This document shows, piece by piece, positions 9,197-19,855 of a stretch of DNA of 64,000 nucleotides (position 1 is its first letter; each line of letters begins with the position of its first letter). The stretch comes from Gemmatimonadota bacterium (GTDB taxonomy: Bacteria; Gemmatimonadota; Gemmatimonadetes; Gemmatimonadales; Gemmatimonadaceae). The stretch covers positions 434,001 through 498,000 of the forward strand of contig JADJAD010000004.1 of assembly GCA_016704465.1 (NCBI GenBank), written 5' to 3'. The notes beneath the pieces are model-generated. The model did not search any database and was not told the DNA's origin. It saw nothing but the letters and a program-made list of their open reading frames with translations. The position numbers and the translations under genes are program-made.

Positions 9197-10025
9197 ATGT
9201 CATCGCGTGCTGCGCCCGACCTCGCGCGGTTCTATCGCGCCGGGGAACTCGTGGTCGTGCGCATCCCGAGCGAGGCGGAGGAGCGGGTGCGTGACGTCGT
9301 GCGCTGCCGGGAGACGTTCCAGCGCGAGATTCTCAAGTCGCGGCACTACATCCTCAAGTTTCTCGCGCGCCGGGGGTTCGTGTTCCGGGAGGGGACCAAC
9401 TGGTGCACCCCGCACCTGCGCTGGCTGCAGCACCTACGCAGGCCGCCTGCCCCCGCCGGCTGGTACCGCGAGTATCACGCGTTGCTCTTGTACAAACTGC
9501 AGCGACGCGAGGAACTCGATCGCCAGATCGAACAGCTCGCGCTGTTGCCGACACTCGCGCCGATGGTGCGGCGCCTGCAATGCTTCCGCGGCATCTCGCT
9601 GCACTCGGCGATGGTGCTCGCGACGGAGATCGTGGACTGGCGACGGTTTGACCACCCGCGGAAACTCGCCTGTTATCTCGGCCTCATCTCCCGCGAAGAC
9701 TCGAGCGGCAATCGCACGCGGCTCGGCTCGATCACAAAGGCCGGCAACAGTCACTGCCGGCACGTACTGGTGCAGGCCGCCTGGAGCTATCGGCATCGCC
9801 CGGCGACGAGCGTCGATCTCAAGCGACGACAGGCCGGCCAACCGCCGGCGGTGATCGCACGCATGGAAGGCGCAACAGCGCTTGCATCAACGGTTCAATC
9901 ACCTGTCGTATCGCAAGCGGCCGCAGATTGCCGTGGTGGCCGTCGCGCGTGAACTGATCGGCTTCCTGTGGGCCGTGCTGCGGGACGTCCCCGCGACGCC
10001 TGCGGCGGAAGTCCAGGCCGCGTGA
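9197..10025 (+). pseudogene. IS110-family transposase, 5'-truncated and frameshifted
   Basis: Remnant of an IS110/IS1111-type serine recombinase-like transposase. The readable protein starts at 'DLARFYRAGELVVVRIPSEAEE', which in intact relatives is the middle of the protein, so the N-terminal DEDD (RuvC-like) half, about 100 residues, is missing. The C-terminal Transposase_20 part is present: 'LQCFRGISLHSAMVLATEI' and 'RLGSITKAGNSHCRHVLVQAAW', including the serine region. Near 9860 the frame breaks; the true C-terminus continues in another frame as 'AWKAQQRLHQRF...' to the TGA at 10025. It cannot be active. Confidence 0.85.
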
Positions 10026-10320
10026 GCGACCGCGTGGTGGTCCGGCGTGCGGCGGCGAGGCTCGATGTGCGAGCACGCTCGACGGCGTTATGGGGCCTGG
10101 GTCGGACGCAGCACCAGGATCCCCGAGTCTAGAATGAGCCAGCTCCCGACGAATCCAATTCTTGCCGCACTGCCGATCTCGGTCGGTAATCGGCGCATAT
10201 CAGAATGGGATGAGAAAGTCGCGGCATCGCGCGGAAGCATTGTATGCGGGAGACGCTCACCCCATCGTATCGATCCTACCGCACCGCACGCAGCACCACA
10301 CTCAGACTGGAGGTCGGCTT
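10026..10320. other. Non-coding spacer between two IS110 remnants (possible bridge-RNA region)
   Basis: 295 bases with no credible gene, lying 5' of the second IS110 transposase. In the IS110 group the non-coding segment 5' of the recombinase encodes the bridge RNA, so this is where one would be expected. I did not fold it and cannot show the two internal loops. A Shine-Dalgarno GGAGG at 10309-10313 serves the next reading frame. Confidence 0.3.
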
Positions 10321-11408
10321 ATGTCCACGGCAACACGTTCCCTGCGCGTCGCGACAGCGTCTACCCTCACGATCGGGCTCGACGTGGGCGACCGGTTCAC
10401 GAGCGTTTGTGTGTTGGATGCGGCGGGCACCGTGACCGAAACGGCGCGGGTGCGTACGACCCCCGTCGCCCTGGAGCAGCGGCTCCGCACCGGACCACGC
10501 GGGCGCGTGGTCCTGGAGACCGGGACGCATTCGCCGTGGTTGAGTCGACTGGCCACCGCGTGTGGACACGAGGTGATCGTGGCGCAGGCGAGGCGGCTGC
10601 AGCTCATCAGCCAGAATCTCTCCAAGAGCGACGAGGTGGATGCCGAAACGTTGGCACGCGTCGGGCGACTGGATCCGACGCTGCTGGCGCCCGTGCAGCA
10701 TCGCACCGCGGAGGCCCAAGCCCAGCTCGCCGTCCTGCGGGCGCGCGATGCCGTCGTGCGGACCCGTACCCTGCTGATCAACCACGTGCGCGGGGCGGCG
10801 CCGGGATCGCGTGTGCCGTCGTGCAGCGCCGCGAGCTTCGCGCGGAAGGCGGGACCGGCGCTGCCCGCGGCCCTGGTTCCCGCCCTCGCCCCCCTCGTGG
10901 AACAGATTCAGGCGCTCACGACCCAGATCGGCGCCTTCGACCGCGCGATCGAGTGTGTCGCGGCGACGATGTATCCCGTCACGGCCCAGCTCCAGCGGGT
11001 CCGCGGGGTAGGTGCCCTGACCGCGCTCTGCTATGTCCTGGTCCTCGAGGATCCCGCCCGCTTTCGGACGAGCCGCAGCGGCGCTCCGGGCTCCGACCAC
11101 GACGCAGCCAATCGGGGGCCTGCGACCGCCAGTTACACATCACCAAGACTGGGGACGCGTTACTCCGGAAGCTCGTGATTCAAAGTGGACAGTACATCCT
11201 CGGCCCGTTTGGGGGCGACTGCGATCTGCGGCGATGGGGGCTCGGACTGGCGGGGCGCGGGGGCCATGCGGCCAAGAAGCGCGCGGTCGTGGCCGTCGCC
11301 CGCAAACTCGCGGTGCTCCTGCACCATCTGTGGAGTACCGGCGTGGTATACGAACCGCTGCACCAGGCGATGCGACCCGTGATTCAATCCCAACCCACCG
11401 CCGCGTAG
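10321..11408 (+). pseudogene. IS110-family transposase, frameshifted
   Basis: Nearly full-length IS110-family transposase with both domains. The N-terminal DEDD part has 'IGLDVGDRFTSVCVLDAAG', 'VVLETGTHSPW' and 'KSDEVDAETLARV'. Helix-hairpin-helix-like 'LQRVRGVGALTALCYVLVLEDPARF' precedes the break at about 11078-11090. The C-terminal part 'GLRPRRSQSG..RQLHITKTGDALLRKL' then continues in another frame to the TAG at 11408. About eight bases of the conserved 'VGAYLGLRP' region look deleted. The start ATG at 10321 has GGAGG 7 bases upstream. It is distinct from the copy at 9197 (different conserved blocks), so two separate insertions occurred. Confidence 0.85.
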
Positions 11409-11812
11409 CCGGCGCGCGACTAGTGATGAGGTCGACGTAAGGACCGGCGGGCGGACCACCTGGAGGCTCTCCATCCCTAGTTCCGGCGACTGCGCGTTCC
11501 TGCTTGAGCGTCCAGCTCGCTTATCAGACTGCAGCGCCGGCGCTAGTCGGACTCCACTGTGCACCGGGGCGCCACGCGCGGCCCACTCGAGTGCGAATGG
11601 AAGCATGGCGAGCGAGAGCCTCGGGCCACCGCCCCCCACCGGCCGCCACGTCGGCCTTGACAACAAGACTTTCTCATGGAAGCAGGATACATCGTCGATG
11701 CTGCCTCCCGCCACGTCGGACCACCACCATGTATCACGCCGCCACATCTCCCAACCCTTGACAACAGCCCAGTCATATCAACGCCGACAGCGCGCCGTCC
11801 CTACGTCCGGAA
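11409..11812. other. 404-base stretch without recognisable gene
   Basis: Short open frames only, none with a family motif. Composition is less GC-extreme than the neighbours, with TTGACAACA twice (near 11660 and 11756). Probably decayed mobile-element DNA joining the IS110 and IS4 remnants. Confidence 0.4.
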
Positions 11813-12290
11813 GTGCTTTGCCTGGCGGATCGCGGCTTCGTCGGGTTTGATCACTGGCGGCAGCGACCGGGGCCGCACCGCTCTGGCGCGTGAAGGCCAA
11901 CCTGAAGCTGCCGATCGAGACGCGCTACGCAGATGACTCCTATCGCAGCGCGCTCCCGCTGAACAGTCATTGCCGGCGCGCGGACCGCACGCCGATCCCG
12001 ATGCGGGTCATCGAGTACACCCTCCCCGGCATGCACGAGGCGGCGCTGGGGGCGCGACTGCGCGCGCGCGACCCGGATACACTCTCGTTCACTCATGCGC
12101 GTCGCGTCACCCTTACAATGCTGCTGCATCGGGCGACCGTTCCCCTCGCGTATTTCGGCGCACCGACATCGGACCATCCTGCGCGAGCTGCGCATGGAGC
12201 ACGTCCGCTCGCGCCGCGGGCGCGTCATGCCCCGCGTCGTGAAACGCTAGTTGAGCAGCTGTCCGATCAGTCCCCGACAACGACAGTGCA
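11813..12290 (+). pseudogene. IS4-family transposase, C-terminal remnant
   Basis: Degraded C-terminal half of an IS4-family DDE transposase. In successive frames one reads 'VLCLADRGFVGFDHWRQ' (second catalytic Asp in 'LADRGF'), 'LWRVKANLKLPIETRYADDSY', 'IPMRVIEYTLPG', 'MHEAALGAR..DPDTLSFTHA', 'ILRELRMEHVRSRRGRVMPRVVKR'. At least three frame changes and an internal deletion separate these blocks. The N-terminal part may be the scrap near 8960; if so the IS110 insertions or deletions split the element. No function remains. Confidence 0.7.
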
Positions 12291-12390
12291 CGCGGTACGC
12301 CAACTATCTCGTGCGCGTCGTCAAGTGGAGCGCACTGGGGCTAGCCCGTGCGCCGTGCCCGCCTGCCGGCCGCGAATGGACGCAACCGAA

Positions 12391-12424
12391 GCGGGGGGCG
12401 AGGACATGTGGCCTCGCCCCCCGC
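12391..12424 (-). terminator. Strong stem-loop after the first beta-helix lipoprotein gene
   Basis: Perfect 13-bp inverted repeat GCGGGGGGCGAGG (12391-12403) / CCTCGCCCCCCGC (12412-12424), 8-base loop, 18 bases after the stop of the minus-strand gene. There is no clear U-tract on either strand; it may also insulate against transcription from the IS region. Confidence 0.5.
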
Positions 12425-12442
12425 CGGTGCTGCTGTGCAACG

Positions 12443-15400
12443 CTAGGGGATCACGACCCCCTGCGTCGCAGCGTTGACCACCGCGGTGTTCGCCCCGAAC
12501 CCGGTCGCTTGGGCGGCGGCGAGTGAGGCAACAAACTGCCCATTCGGGTACCCCAACTTCTGTGCGCCGATCATGACCGTATTCTGCACGATGACGGTCC
12601 CGCGGAACCCCTGCACATTCGACTCACCCATTTGGTACCATGAGGAGAAGAAACCGTAGGTTCCGTACGACATGACGCGTTGTTCTGAAGGCGAAGTTGG
12701 TGGCCGCCGGCACGCTGGACAGGTTCAGGTACTGGGCCAGCGCTCCGGGGGCCGTCATCGTGTTCTGACGAATCGTGAGGTTCTGCACGTCCTGCATGAG
12801 GCTGATGAGGCGTCCGGCACCGTTGTACGGGCCAGTGTTGATGTTCTCGACGATGTTGTGCTCAATTAGTAAACGGTTGAGCAGCTCGCCCACGGCGGTG
12901 GTCTTACCGCCCTGCTTGCCCATGATGGCGAACCCGGCTCCCGCGTTGCGCACGATGTTGTGGCGGATCGTGACATCGAGGGTGGAACACCAAGTGCACG
13001 CGCCGTTCTGGTTCGATACTTTTAGGACGAACGCCTCTCCCGTCTGGCCGTCCACCCAAGACCCTTCGAGCACGTTCTCCGCCACAAGGACTCGCTGCGC
13101 GTTCTTCAGCTCGAACAGGTTCTTCTTCGTCCACGTCCCCTTCCAGCTGACGGGGGTGTAGATGTAGTTGCGGCGGATCTCGATGTCGCTGGGGATGAGG
13201 TTGGGGATCGACGGATCGGCCCCACCGAACATGATGTTCTCACCGGCCCCTGCCAGCGTGTTGTTCACGATCCGGAACGGTCCGGGACCGTTCCACCCGA
13301 TGATGGCTTGTGAATCGAAGCCCTTCAGGTGGCAGTCGAAGACGTAGGAATCCTGAATGCTGGTACGCGCCGAGTTGAGCGTGATGCACCGCTGCACGCT
13401 GCTCGTCGCCAAGCCATGCACGAACGTGCGATCGAGAACGAGATCCGACGGAACGGTGCTCAGGCTCTTCTGCGGCGACCCGTCGCCCAGGGCGACGAGT
13501 GTGTAGTTGATGGCGGTGATGTTGGCGACCGAGAACTCGACGCCGCTGATCCACCATCCGCTCGTGTTCGGCAGCGTCTTGAGCGCCGGCGAGGCGTTCG
13601 GCGACACCAGCTTGGGCATGAGCGACGCCGACGTCGGGGTCACGCGCGTCCCCTGCGGCGGCAGTTGCGCGGACTTGTCCGACCGGATGAGGATCCACCC
13701 GTTCTGGGCGCTGCCCGACTTGGCCGGCAAGGTGAAGTTCCCGGTAAAGGTCGCCCCGGCCTGGATCACGATCTCGTCGCCGCGGGCAGCGCTGTTGAGC
13801 GCAACCTGCAGGTTGTCTCCGGCATTCACGACCCAGCGCTTGCCCGTGACCGTCGGGTACGAGAAGGAGATCAGCGTCGGCGACGCCGGCAGCGCGATGG
13901 TGGTCGGCGGCGCTGGCGGCGGCGGCGCAGCGGTCACCGTCAGCGACGCGGACCCGGCCACGCCGGCGATCGTGGCCGTCACGGTGGCACTTCCGGCCTG
14001 CGCGCCCGTGGCCGTGGTCGAGGCCCCGTTACCTCCGGAGAGCGTCGCCACGGAGGCGCCGCTGCTCACGGCCCACGAGACGGTGCGCCCGCTGATCGCG
14101 GCGCCGCTGGAATCGCGGGCAACCGCCGTGGCTTGCGATGTCGCACCCACCGTCACGCTGGAAGGACTGAGCGACACGGTCACGGTCTTCACGACGACCG
14201 GGGCGTTCTGCACGGTGACCGCCGCGCTCCCGCTCTTTCCGCCGCTCTGCGCGGAGATCATGGCGCTGCCCGCGCCAACCGCCGTGACATACCCCGACTG
14301 GTTGACGGTGGCGACCGCGGCGTTCGAGGAACTCCAGGCAATGCTGCGTCCCGTCAAGGTGGCGCCGGCCGAATCGCGCAGGGTCGCCGTCGCCTGGGTG
14401 CCCTGTCCGATGCTGAGCGATGGCGAGTTGAGCGCAACCGCGACCGATGCCACGGGCGCCGGAACAGCTGGAGGCGGCGTGGTGGCGGAGACCGTGAACG
14501 CGAGGGTCGCCGACTTCCCTTCGCTGGACGCGACGATCGTCGCCGAGCCGGCTCCGACCGCGCGAACAGTCCCGCTGACCGTCACGCCGATGACTTGGGC
14601 GTTCGACGTCGTGAACGAGACGGTGCGCCCCGTCAGCACGGCGCCCGTGGAATCGCGCGTCTCGACCACGAGGTGCGTCGAGTCGCCGACCGTGAGCGAG
14701 GCTGTCGGTGCCGACAGGAGGACCGACCTGACCGGCAGTATGACCGACTGCACGGTCACGCTGGCGAAGCCTTCGACCCCCGAGGTCGTCGCCTTGATGA
14801 TGGTGGACCCGGCACCCACGCCGCGAACGCGGCCGTCGCCCGACACGGTGGCCGTGCCAGGGTCGGTGCTGCTGAAGGTGAACGAGACGTCGGACATCAG
14901 CGTCCCATCCTCATTATAAGCGCGGGCGACGGCGTTCGTCGACTGGCCCGGTGCGAGGACGGTGGAATTGAGCGACACCACGACTTGTCCCACCGCCGGC
15001 GGTGCGGGCGAGGTTACCACGATCGTCGCGCGGGAAGTCTTGCCCTCGACGACGGCACTCACAACCGCCGTGCCCGGCGCGACGCCCTCGACCACTCCGG
15101 CGCTGGTCACGGTCGCGATTGCGCTCGAGGACGAGCTCCACGCGGCTGGACGATTGCCGAGCACCTGTCCTGACGAGTCCCTGGCGGTCAGCGACAGCAA
15201 CAGCATCTCGCCTTGTGCGATCGTCGCGGACGACGGCGCGAGGATCACGCTGGCGACCGGGACGTTCTGAACGGACACGGACACGCTCTCCACGAGCGAT
15301 CCGCTGGTGGCGCGAACGGAGGCCGTGCCGAGGGCGACGGCGGACACCAAACCAGTGCTGCTGACCGTCGCGATCCCCGGTGCCGTGCTCGCCCACGCGA

Positions 15401-16643
15401 TCGACTGGCCCGGAAGGACAACGCCGAACTGGTCGACGACCGACGCGGCAACGTTCGAGCTCGCACCGGCGAACAAGGTCAGCACGGGCGGCATCACGAC
15501 GACGTCGGTCGGCGTTGGAACGGCGATCGTCAGCCGCTGGCTGGCGACCTTGCCATCACAAATGACGGAGAGGGTGGTCTGGCCCGAGGTAAGGGCGGTG
15601 ATCAGGCCGCTGCTGTTGATCGTGGCTACGGACGGATTCGACGACTGCCAGGCGACGGGACGACCGGAAATCGCATTTCCGTTCGCATCGAGCGGCGTGG
15701 CGCTCGCCTGCATCTTGCGCCCGGTGCCGAGCGAATCGTTCGGCAGCACGATGGAGACGGAGGTGGCGGCAGCGCCCGTGACGTTGACGGCGGCGGTGGC
15801 GACCTTATTGTTGGCAGCGCGCGCGGTGATGATGGCGCCGCCCGGCGCGAGGGCGGTGACGGTCCCATCGATCGCGATGGTGGCCACGGACGTCTTGGAC
15901 GACGACCAGGCGACGTCGCGGTTCTTGAGCAGGCGCCCGCGGCTGTCGCGCAGCTCGGCGGTGAGCTTGCCGCTCCCACCGACGGACAGCGACAGGTTGC
16001 TCGGCTCGATGCTCACCGAGGCGATGTTCGCCGCGGCGACGAGCACGGCGGCGGTGGCGGTGGCCTCGCCGATCTTCGCCACGACGAGCAGTTCACCCTC
16101 GCCGGTCGCGGTGATCGTGCCGTCGCGCACCACGGTGGCGGCCGACGAGTCGGAGACGGACCAGGTGGTGCCGGTCACCTGCGTCGTGCCGCCGTTCGCG
16201 GTCATGATCATCGCCTCGAACTGGAGCGTATCGCCCAGGGTCGCGGCGACGGCGTTCGGCACGATGCGCAACACGACGCTGGGCGGAAAGACGCGCAGGG
16301 TGGTGGTGTCGGCGCTGGTGCCGATGCTCGCCACGATGCGCGCCTGGCCGGTGGCGATCGCGGTGAGGGCGCTGCCGCTGAACGACGCGATGGCCGGGTC
16401 GAGCGACGTGTAGGTGATCGGGGCGCTGCGCGGCACGCCGGCCGTCGTCGTCACCGTTGCCGTGATGCCACGGGTGGTGCCGAGCAGGAGGGAATCGACC
16501 ATGGGGTCGATGCGCACGACCAGCTGTTCGCTGGGTGTTGGGGCGGGCGACGCGACGCCGGGCGACTCCGACCCCGAACACGCGCTGAGCGCGAGGGCAA
16601 GGACGAGGGACGCGTACCTAACGAGCGAGCGGTGGCGAACCAT
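12443..16643 (-). CDS. Giant Ig-like (Big2) beta-helix lipoprotein, paralog 1; frameshift near 3' end
   Basis: Predicted surface lipoprotein, about 1395 residues once a 3' frameshift is corrected. Signal peptide with lipobox 'LALSAC' (Cys about residue 22). About ten Big2-type Ig-like repeats (residues about 45-900) follow, recognisable by repeated 'VSLxPSxxSLxVGxxxxxxA' and 'WSSSxxxVATVxxxGxVTAVxxGxAxIxA'. A Pro-rich linker leads to a C-terminal parallel beta-helix domain of about 460 residues ('GDEIVIQAGATFTGNF', 'GFDSQAIIGWNGPGPF', 'GGADPSIPNLIPSDIEI'). One extra base at 12684-12688 shifts the frame; the conserved tail 'YGTYGFFSSWYQMGES..' to 12443 is in the other frame. Without correction the ORF ends at 12624 with about 20 unrelated residues. 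Start ATG at 16643 has a GGAG ribosome site, and a predicted c-di-GMP-I aptamer ends about 20 bases upstream. The ligand of the beta-helix is unknown. Confidence 0.8.
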
Positions 16644-16664
16644 GACTTCTCCAGATCGTGAACG

Positions 16665-16747
16665 TTCGGCAACCCGACCGGCATGGCGCGTGGTACGCGC
16701 GGTAGCCTCGTGGCTTTGCGGCCCAGGCTTTCGCCTGGTGTGCCCTT
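16665..16747 (-). ncRNA. Cyclic-di-GMP-I (GEMM-I) riboswitch
   Basis: Read on the minus strand, the segment shows the GEMM-I layout: GGCA of the closing stem, 'CACACC', a perfect 6-bp stem CCAGGC/GCCTGG with a GAAA tetraloop (16723-16738), the core 'CCGCAAAGCCACGAGGCTACC' around 16703-16720, a second stem-loop arm, and the 3' strand 'GCCGGTCGGGTTGCC'. The aptamer ends about 22 bases before the ATG at 16643, adjacent to the GGAG ribosome site, which favours translational control. Assignment is by motif memory; a covariance search was not run. Confidence 0.8.
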
Positions 16748-17266
16748 CTCGTCGTCTCCGGGACTGGAGGCGGCGGCTGCGATGCGCGTGGAGGTGCGAC
16801 TCCTCGCCCGAGGAAGACGAGGCGCGTAGGCGCGCGTAACACGTTGCAGCTGTTGCAGTTGCTGAAAAGTTTTCTTGGCGACGTACCTCACCAATTCATC
16901 GTGAAGCGTCGCGTCCGCTGGCCGTCATTCGCCTCACCATTTCGCCCGAGCAGGGGCCTAGCGTGCGACCCGTCGCGTCGCGCGGGTGATCCAACGCACG
17001 GTCTCAAACGAGGCGGCTGCGGCGTCCTGCACGACTCGCGGTAAATCGCCACGGCATCGACGGATCCCGGCGAAGCGGCACCGTCGCGCACGTCCAGAAC
17101 TGGCGCGGGGGCGTCTTGGAGCCCGCGAGGAACTCCGGGATGGCGTGAGCCGTCCGCAGGAGGCCGCAGGAGGACACAGAATCGCCGGCTTCCCGCCGAT
17201 GGACCACGCGGAAGCGACGACGGGCGCCCGCAAGGGCGCCCGTCCGTACTCCAACTCGCGGAAGCG
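16748..17266. other. Intergenic region upstream of paralog 1 aptamer
   Basis: About 520 bases with no gene. It must contain the promoter for the riboswitch and paralog 1. On the minus strand a direct repeat CTGCAAC-AG-CTGCAAC (16843-16858) lies about 100 bases upstream of the aptamer and could be a regulator site. No clear -35/-10 pair was identified. The 3' stem-loop of paralog 2 (17219-17244) occupies the far end. Confidence 0.4.
17219..17244 (-). terminator. Stem-loop after paralog 2
   Basis: Perfect inverted repeat ACGGGCGCCC (17220-17229) / GGGCGCCCGT (17234-17243), extendable by one pair, loop GCAA, 23 bases after the stop of the minus-strand gene. No T-run; probable terminator or 3' stabiliser. 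Confidence 0.5.
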
Positions 17267-19365
17267 TCAGGGAATCACGACACCAGCCGTCGCGGTCGAG
17301 ATGAGGGTGGGATTGGCCCCCATGCCGGTCGACGTCGCCGCCGAGAGCGACGGAACGAACGTTCCGTTGGGGTAGCCGGCCTTCGTCGCCCCGATCATGA
17401 CGATGTTGGCGAAGGACTTCACCCCTTTGAAACCCTTCATCGAGGACTCGCCAATGCCGTACCACGAGGAGAAGAAGCCGTAATTGCCGTACGTAGCGAC
17501 ATTGCGCTCGAACACGAAGTCCGTTCCCGGAACTGCATGAGCTTGCCCGTGGTCGTCAGCGTGTTGCGACGGATCGCGAGGCTCTGCACGTTGTTCATGA
17601 CGCTGATGATACGCGCCTCACCAGCAAACTGTCCGACGTTCACGTTCTCGACCAAGTTGTCCTCGATGGCCACGCGTGATAGCAGGCCGCCGACCGGGTG
17701 CGCGCTGCCACCCTGCAGGCCCTGAATCGAGAAACCGGCGCCGATGTTGCGAAAGATGTTCTGGCGGAACGTGACGTCGGTCGTCTCGCACCATGTGCAG
17801 CCGCCTGACTGGTTTGAGACCTTCAGCACCACGGCAAACCCCGTCTGACCATCCACCCACGAACCGTCGAAAACGTTCCCTTGCAGCAGGACGCGCTTGG
17901 CGCTTTTGAGCTCGAACAGGTTCTTCTTCGTCCACACGCCCTTCCAGGCAACCGGCGTGACGATATAGTTGCGGGTGATCTCGATGTCGCTGGGGATGAG
18001 GTTGGGGATCGAAGGGTCAGCACCGCCGAACAAGATGTTCTCGCCGGCACCAGCCAGCGTGTTGTTGTGGATCTTGAACGGCCCCGGTCCGTTCCAACCC
18101 AAGATGGCCTGGGAGTCGAAGCCTTTCAGGTGACACTCGTGCACATACGAGTCCATGATCGCGGTCCGCGCCGAGTTGAGCGCGATGCAGCGACTGGTTT
18201 GGATGTTCGGCTGGCCATGCACGTATGAGCGCTCGATGACCAGGTCGGACGGGACCTTCGACAGCGCGTTCTGCTTGTTCGAGCCGTCGCCGAGCGCCAC
18301 AAGGCCGTAGTTGATGTAGCTCAGTACGGGAACGATCGTAATCTCGATACCGGAAATCCACCAACCGCTCGCCGCACCCGAAGTGGCGATGGCCGGCTGC
18401 ACGTTGGGAGTCACGATGCGCGGCATGAGCGACGCATGCGCGGGCGTGACCCGCGTGCCGACCGCTGGAAGCGTCCGGTTGCTCCGAATCAGCACCCAGC
18501 CGTTCGCGGCCGTCCCGCTCTTGTTGGGGAGGACGAAGTTGCCCGTATAGGTCGCCCCGGCCGACAGCACGATCTCGTCGCCACGCTGGGCGCTATTGAG
18601 GGCGTTCTGCAGGTTGTCGGTGGGGGAAAGGATCCAGCTCCGTCCCGTCACCTGCGGATAGGTAAACGAGAGAGATTGCGGCGCCTGCGGTACGGCGATC
18701 GGGGTGCCCGATGGCGGAGGAGGCGCAGGAGCGTTTGGCGCCGCCGAGACTACGAAATTCACCGAGGCAGACACACCGCCGGACTGCACGGTAACCGTGG
18801 CAGAGCCGGCGACGACGGCCGTGACCATGCCGGTCGCATTGACGGTCAGCGTGCCCGTGCTGCTCGACGAGAACACGAGCGGTGGAGCGGGAATCACTTG
18901 CCCAGACGCATCCTCGGCCACGACGGTCAGCTGACTCGTCTGGCCTTCAACGATGGTCGTGCTCGGCGCCGACGCAGTGATCGTCGCGACCTGGGCCGCG
19001 GTGACCGTCACGGCGAGCGTGTCCACCTTCTTCTTGAAGTTGACGATCACCAGGGAGCTCCCAGCCACCTTGGCGGTCGCCAATCCGCTCTGGGTCACGG
19101 AGAGCACTGCGGGGGACTTGGACACCCACGTCAAGACATCGCCCCACGCCAATCGCTGCTGCGCGAACGGCGAGAATTGTACCAGTGTCGTGGTGTCACC
19201 GACCGTCATGGTCACCGCGCTCCCGTTGGCGGAGACACTCTGCGCGACATCCTCGATGAGCGGGGCCGTGAGTCGCGAGGTCGCCGAGGGCGACTCGCAG
19301 GCGGCGAGGAGGAGAAGTGGAACGAGAGTGGTCTGGGTGACCACCCGGCGGGACAGGTTCAGCAT
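17267..19365 (-). CDS. Ig-like beta-helix lipoprotein, paralog 2; frameshift near 3' end
   Basis: Same family as the gene at 12443 but with only about two Ig-like repeats (residues about 40-200) before a Pro-rich linker and the beta-helix domain ('GDEIVLSAGATYTGNF', 'GFDSQAILGWNGPGPF', 'GGADPSIPNLIPSDIEI', 'CTWCETTDVTFRQNIF'). Start ATG at 19365 was chosen over an upstream in-frame ATG because it gives a clean lipoprotein signal 'LLLLAAC' and has GGAGG 5-10 bases before it. Near 17526-17538 a small deletion shifts the frame; the conserved tail 'DFVFERNVATYGNYGFFSSW..' to 17267 is in the other frame. The uncorrected frame ends at 17437. A c-di-GMP-I aptamer lies just upstream. Confidence 0.8.
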
Positions 19366-19393
19366 GGCGCCTCCGAAGGGGGTGTGATGGTCG

Positions 19394-19482
19394 TTCGGCG
19401 GCCCGACTAGCGTAGCGCCCCACCTATGCGCCGTAGCCTCGAAGCTTTGCGTCACCGCCTTTCAGCGGCTTTGCCTTTGTCG
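19394..19482 (-). ncRNA. Cyclic-di-GMP-I (GEMM-I) riboswitch, second copy
   Basis: Minus strand shows 'GGCAAAGCCGCT', a 6-bp stem GCCGCU/GGCGGU (two G-U pairs) capped by GAAA (loop at 19460-19463), the core 'GACGCAAAGCTTCGAGGCTACGG' at about 19436-19454, a variable arm 'CGCATAGGTGGGGCGCTACGC', and the 3' strand 'AGTCGGGCCGCCG'. The architecture is the same as the copy at 16665, with different stem sequences, which argues for selection on structure. It ends about 29 bases before the lipoprotein ATG at 19365. Confidence 0.78.
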
Positions 19483-19855
19483 CGTCCAGCACCCGATCGG
19501 TGCCCTGCGATCCTGCCGAGCTCTGTGCTGCGTCGAATGTGCGTGTGTCTCAGGCCGATCAGACTTCTTGACCGCATCGACTGAGACCATAGGGGCATGG
19601 TCATTGCACCCTGGTGGGATAGCGCGGGCAAGCTATTTCGACACTTAGGCCCCCTGTTAGGACGAGCGTCGCCAATAATTAGTGATCTTGCACACGTCAT
19701 ACTGTCGCGTGCGTGGACAGAACGTCTCGACGCCACCGTCACCGTTCGCGACAGCTGCAGCGCCGTCGGTGCATGGATCGGCGCCGAGCGAGGCGCGACC
19801 GACCGACGCGCCGCACCACCCCCCTGCCCAAACCCTTTCGTTCCGTGTATCGTCT
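19483..19855. other. Divergent intergenic region between aptamer and padR
   Basis: About 370 bases without a gene, between the second c-di-GMP-I aptamer (minus) and the PadR operator (plus). It is noticeably more AT-rich around 19560-19700 than its surroundings, as expected for promoter DNA serving both directions, but I could not single out a convincing promoter pair. Confidence 0.4.

Noticed and set aside
13329..15173. 614-codon + strand frame inside the Ig-like lipoprotein gene
   Set aside because: Repetitive Arg/Gly/Asp composition mirrors the Big2 repeats on the other strand.
13900..16600. Repeated units suggestive of a repeat array
   Set aside because: They are diverged protein-coding Ig-like repeats of about 85-95 codons, not CRISPR or DNA-level repeats.
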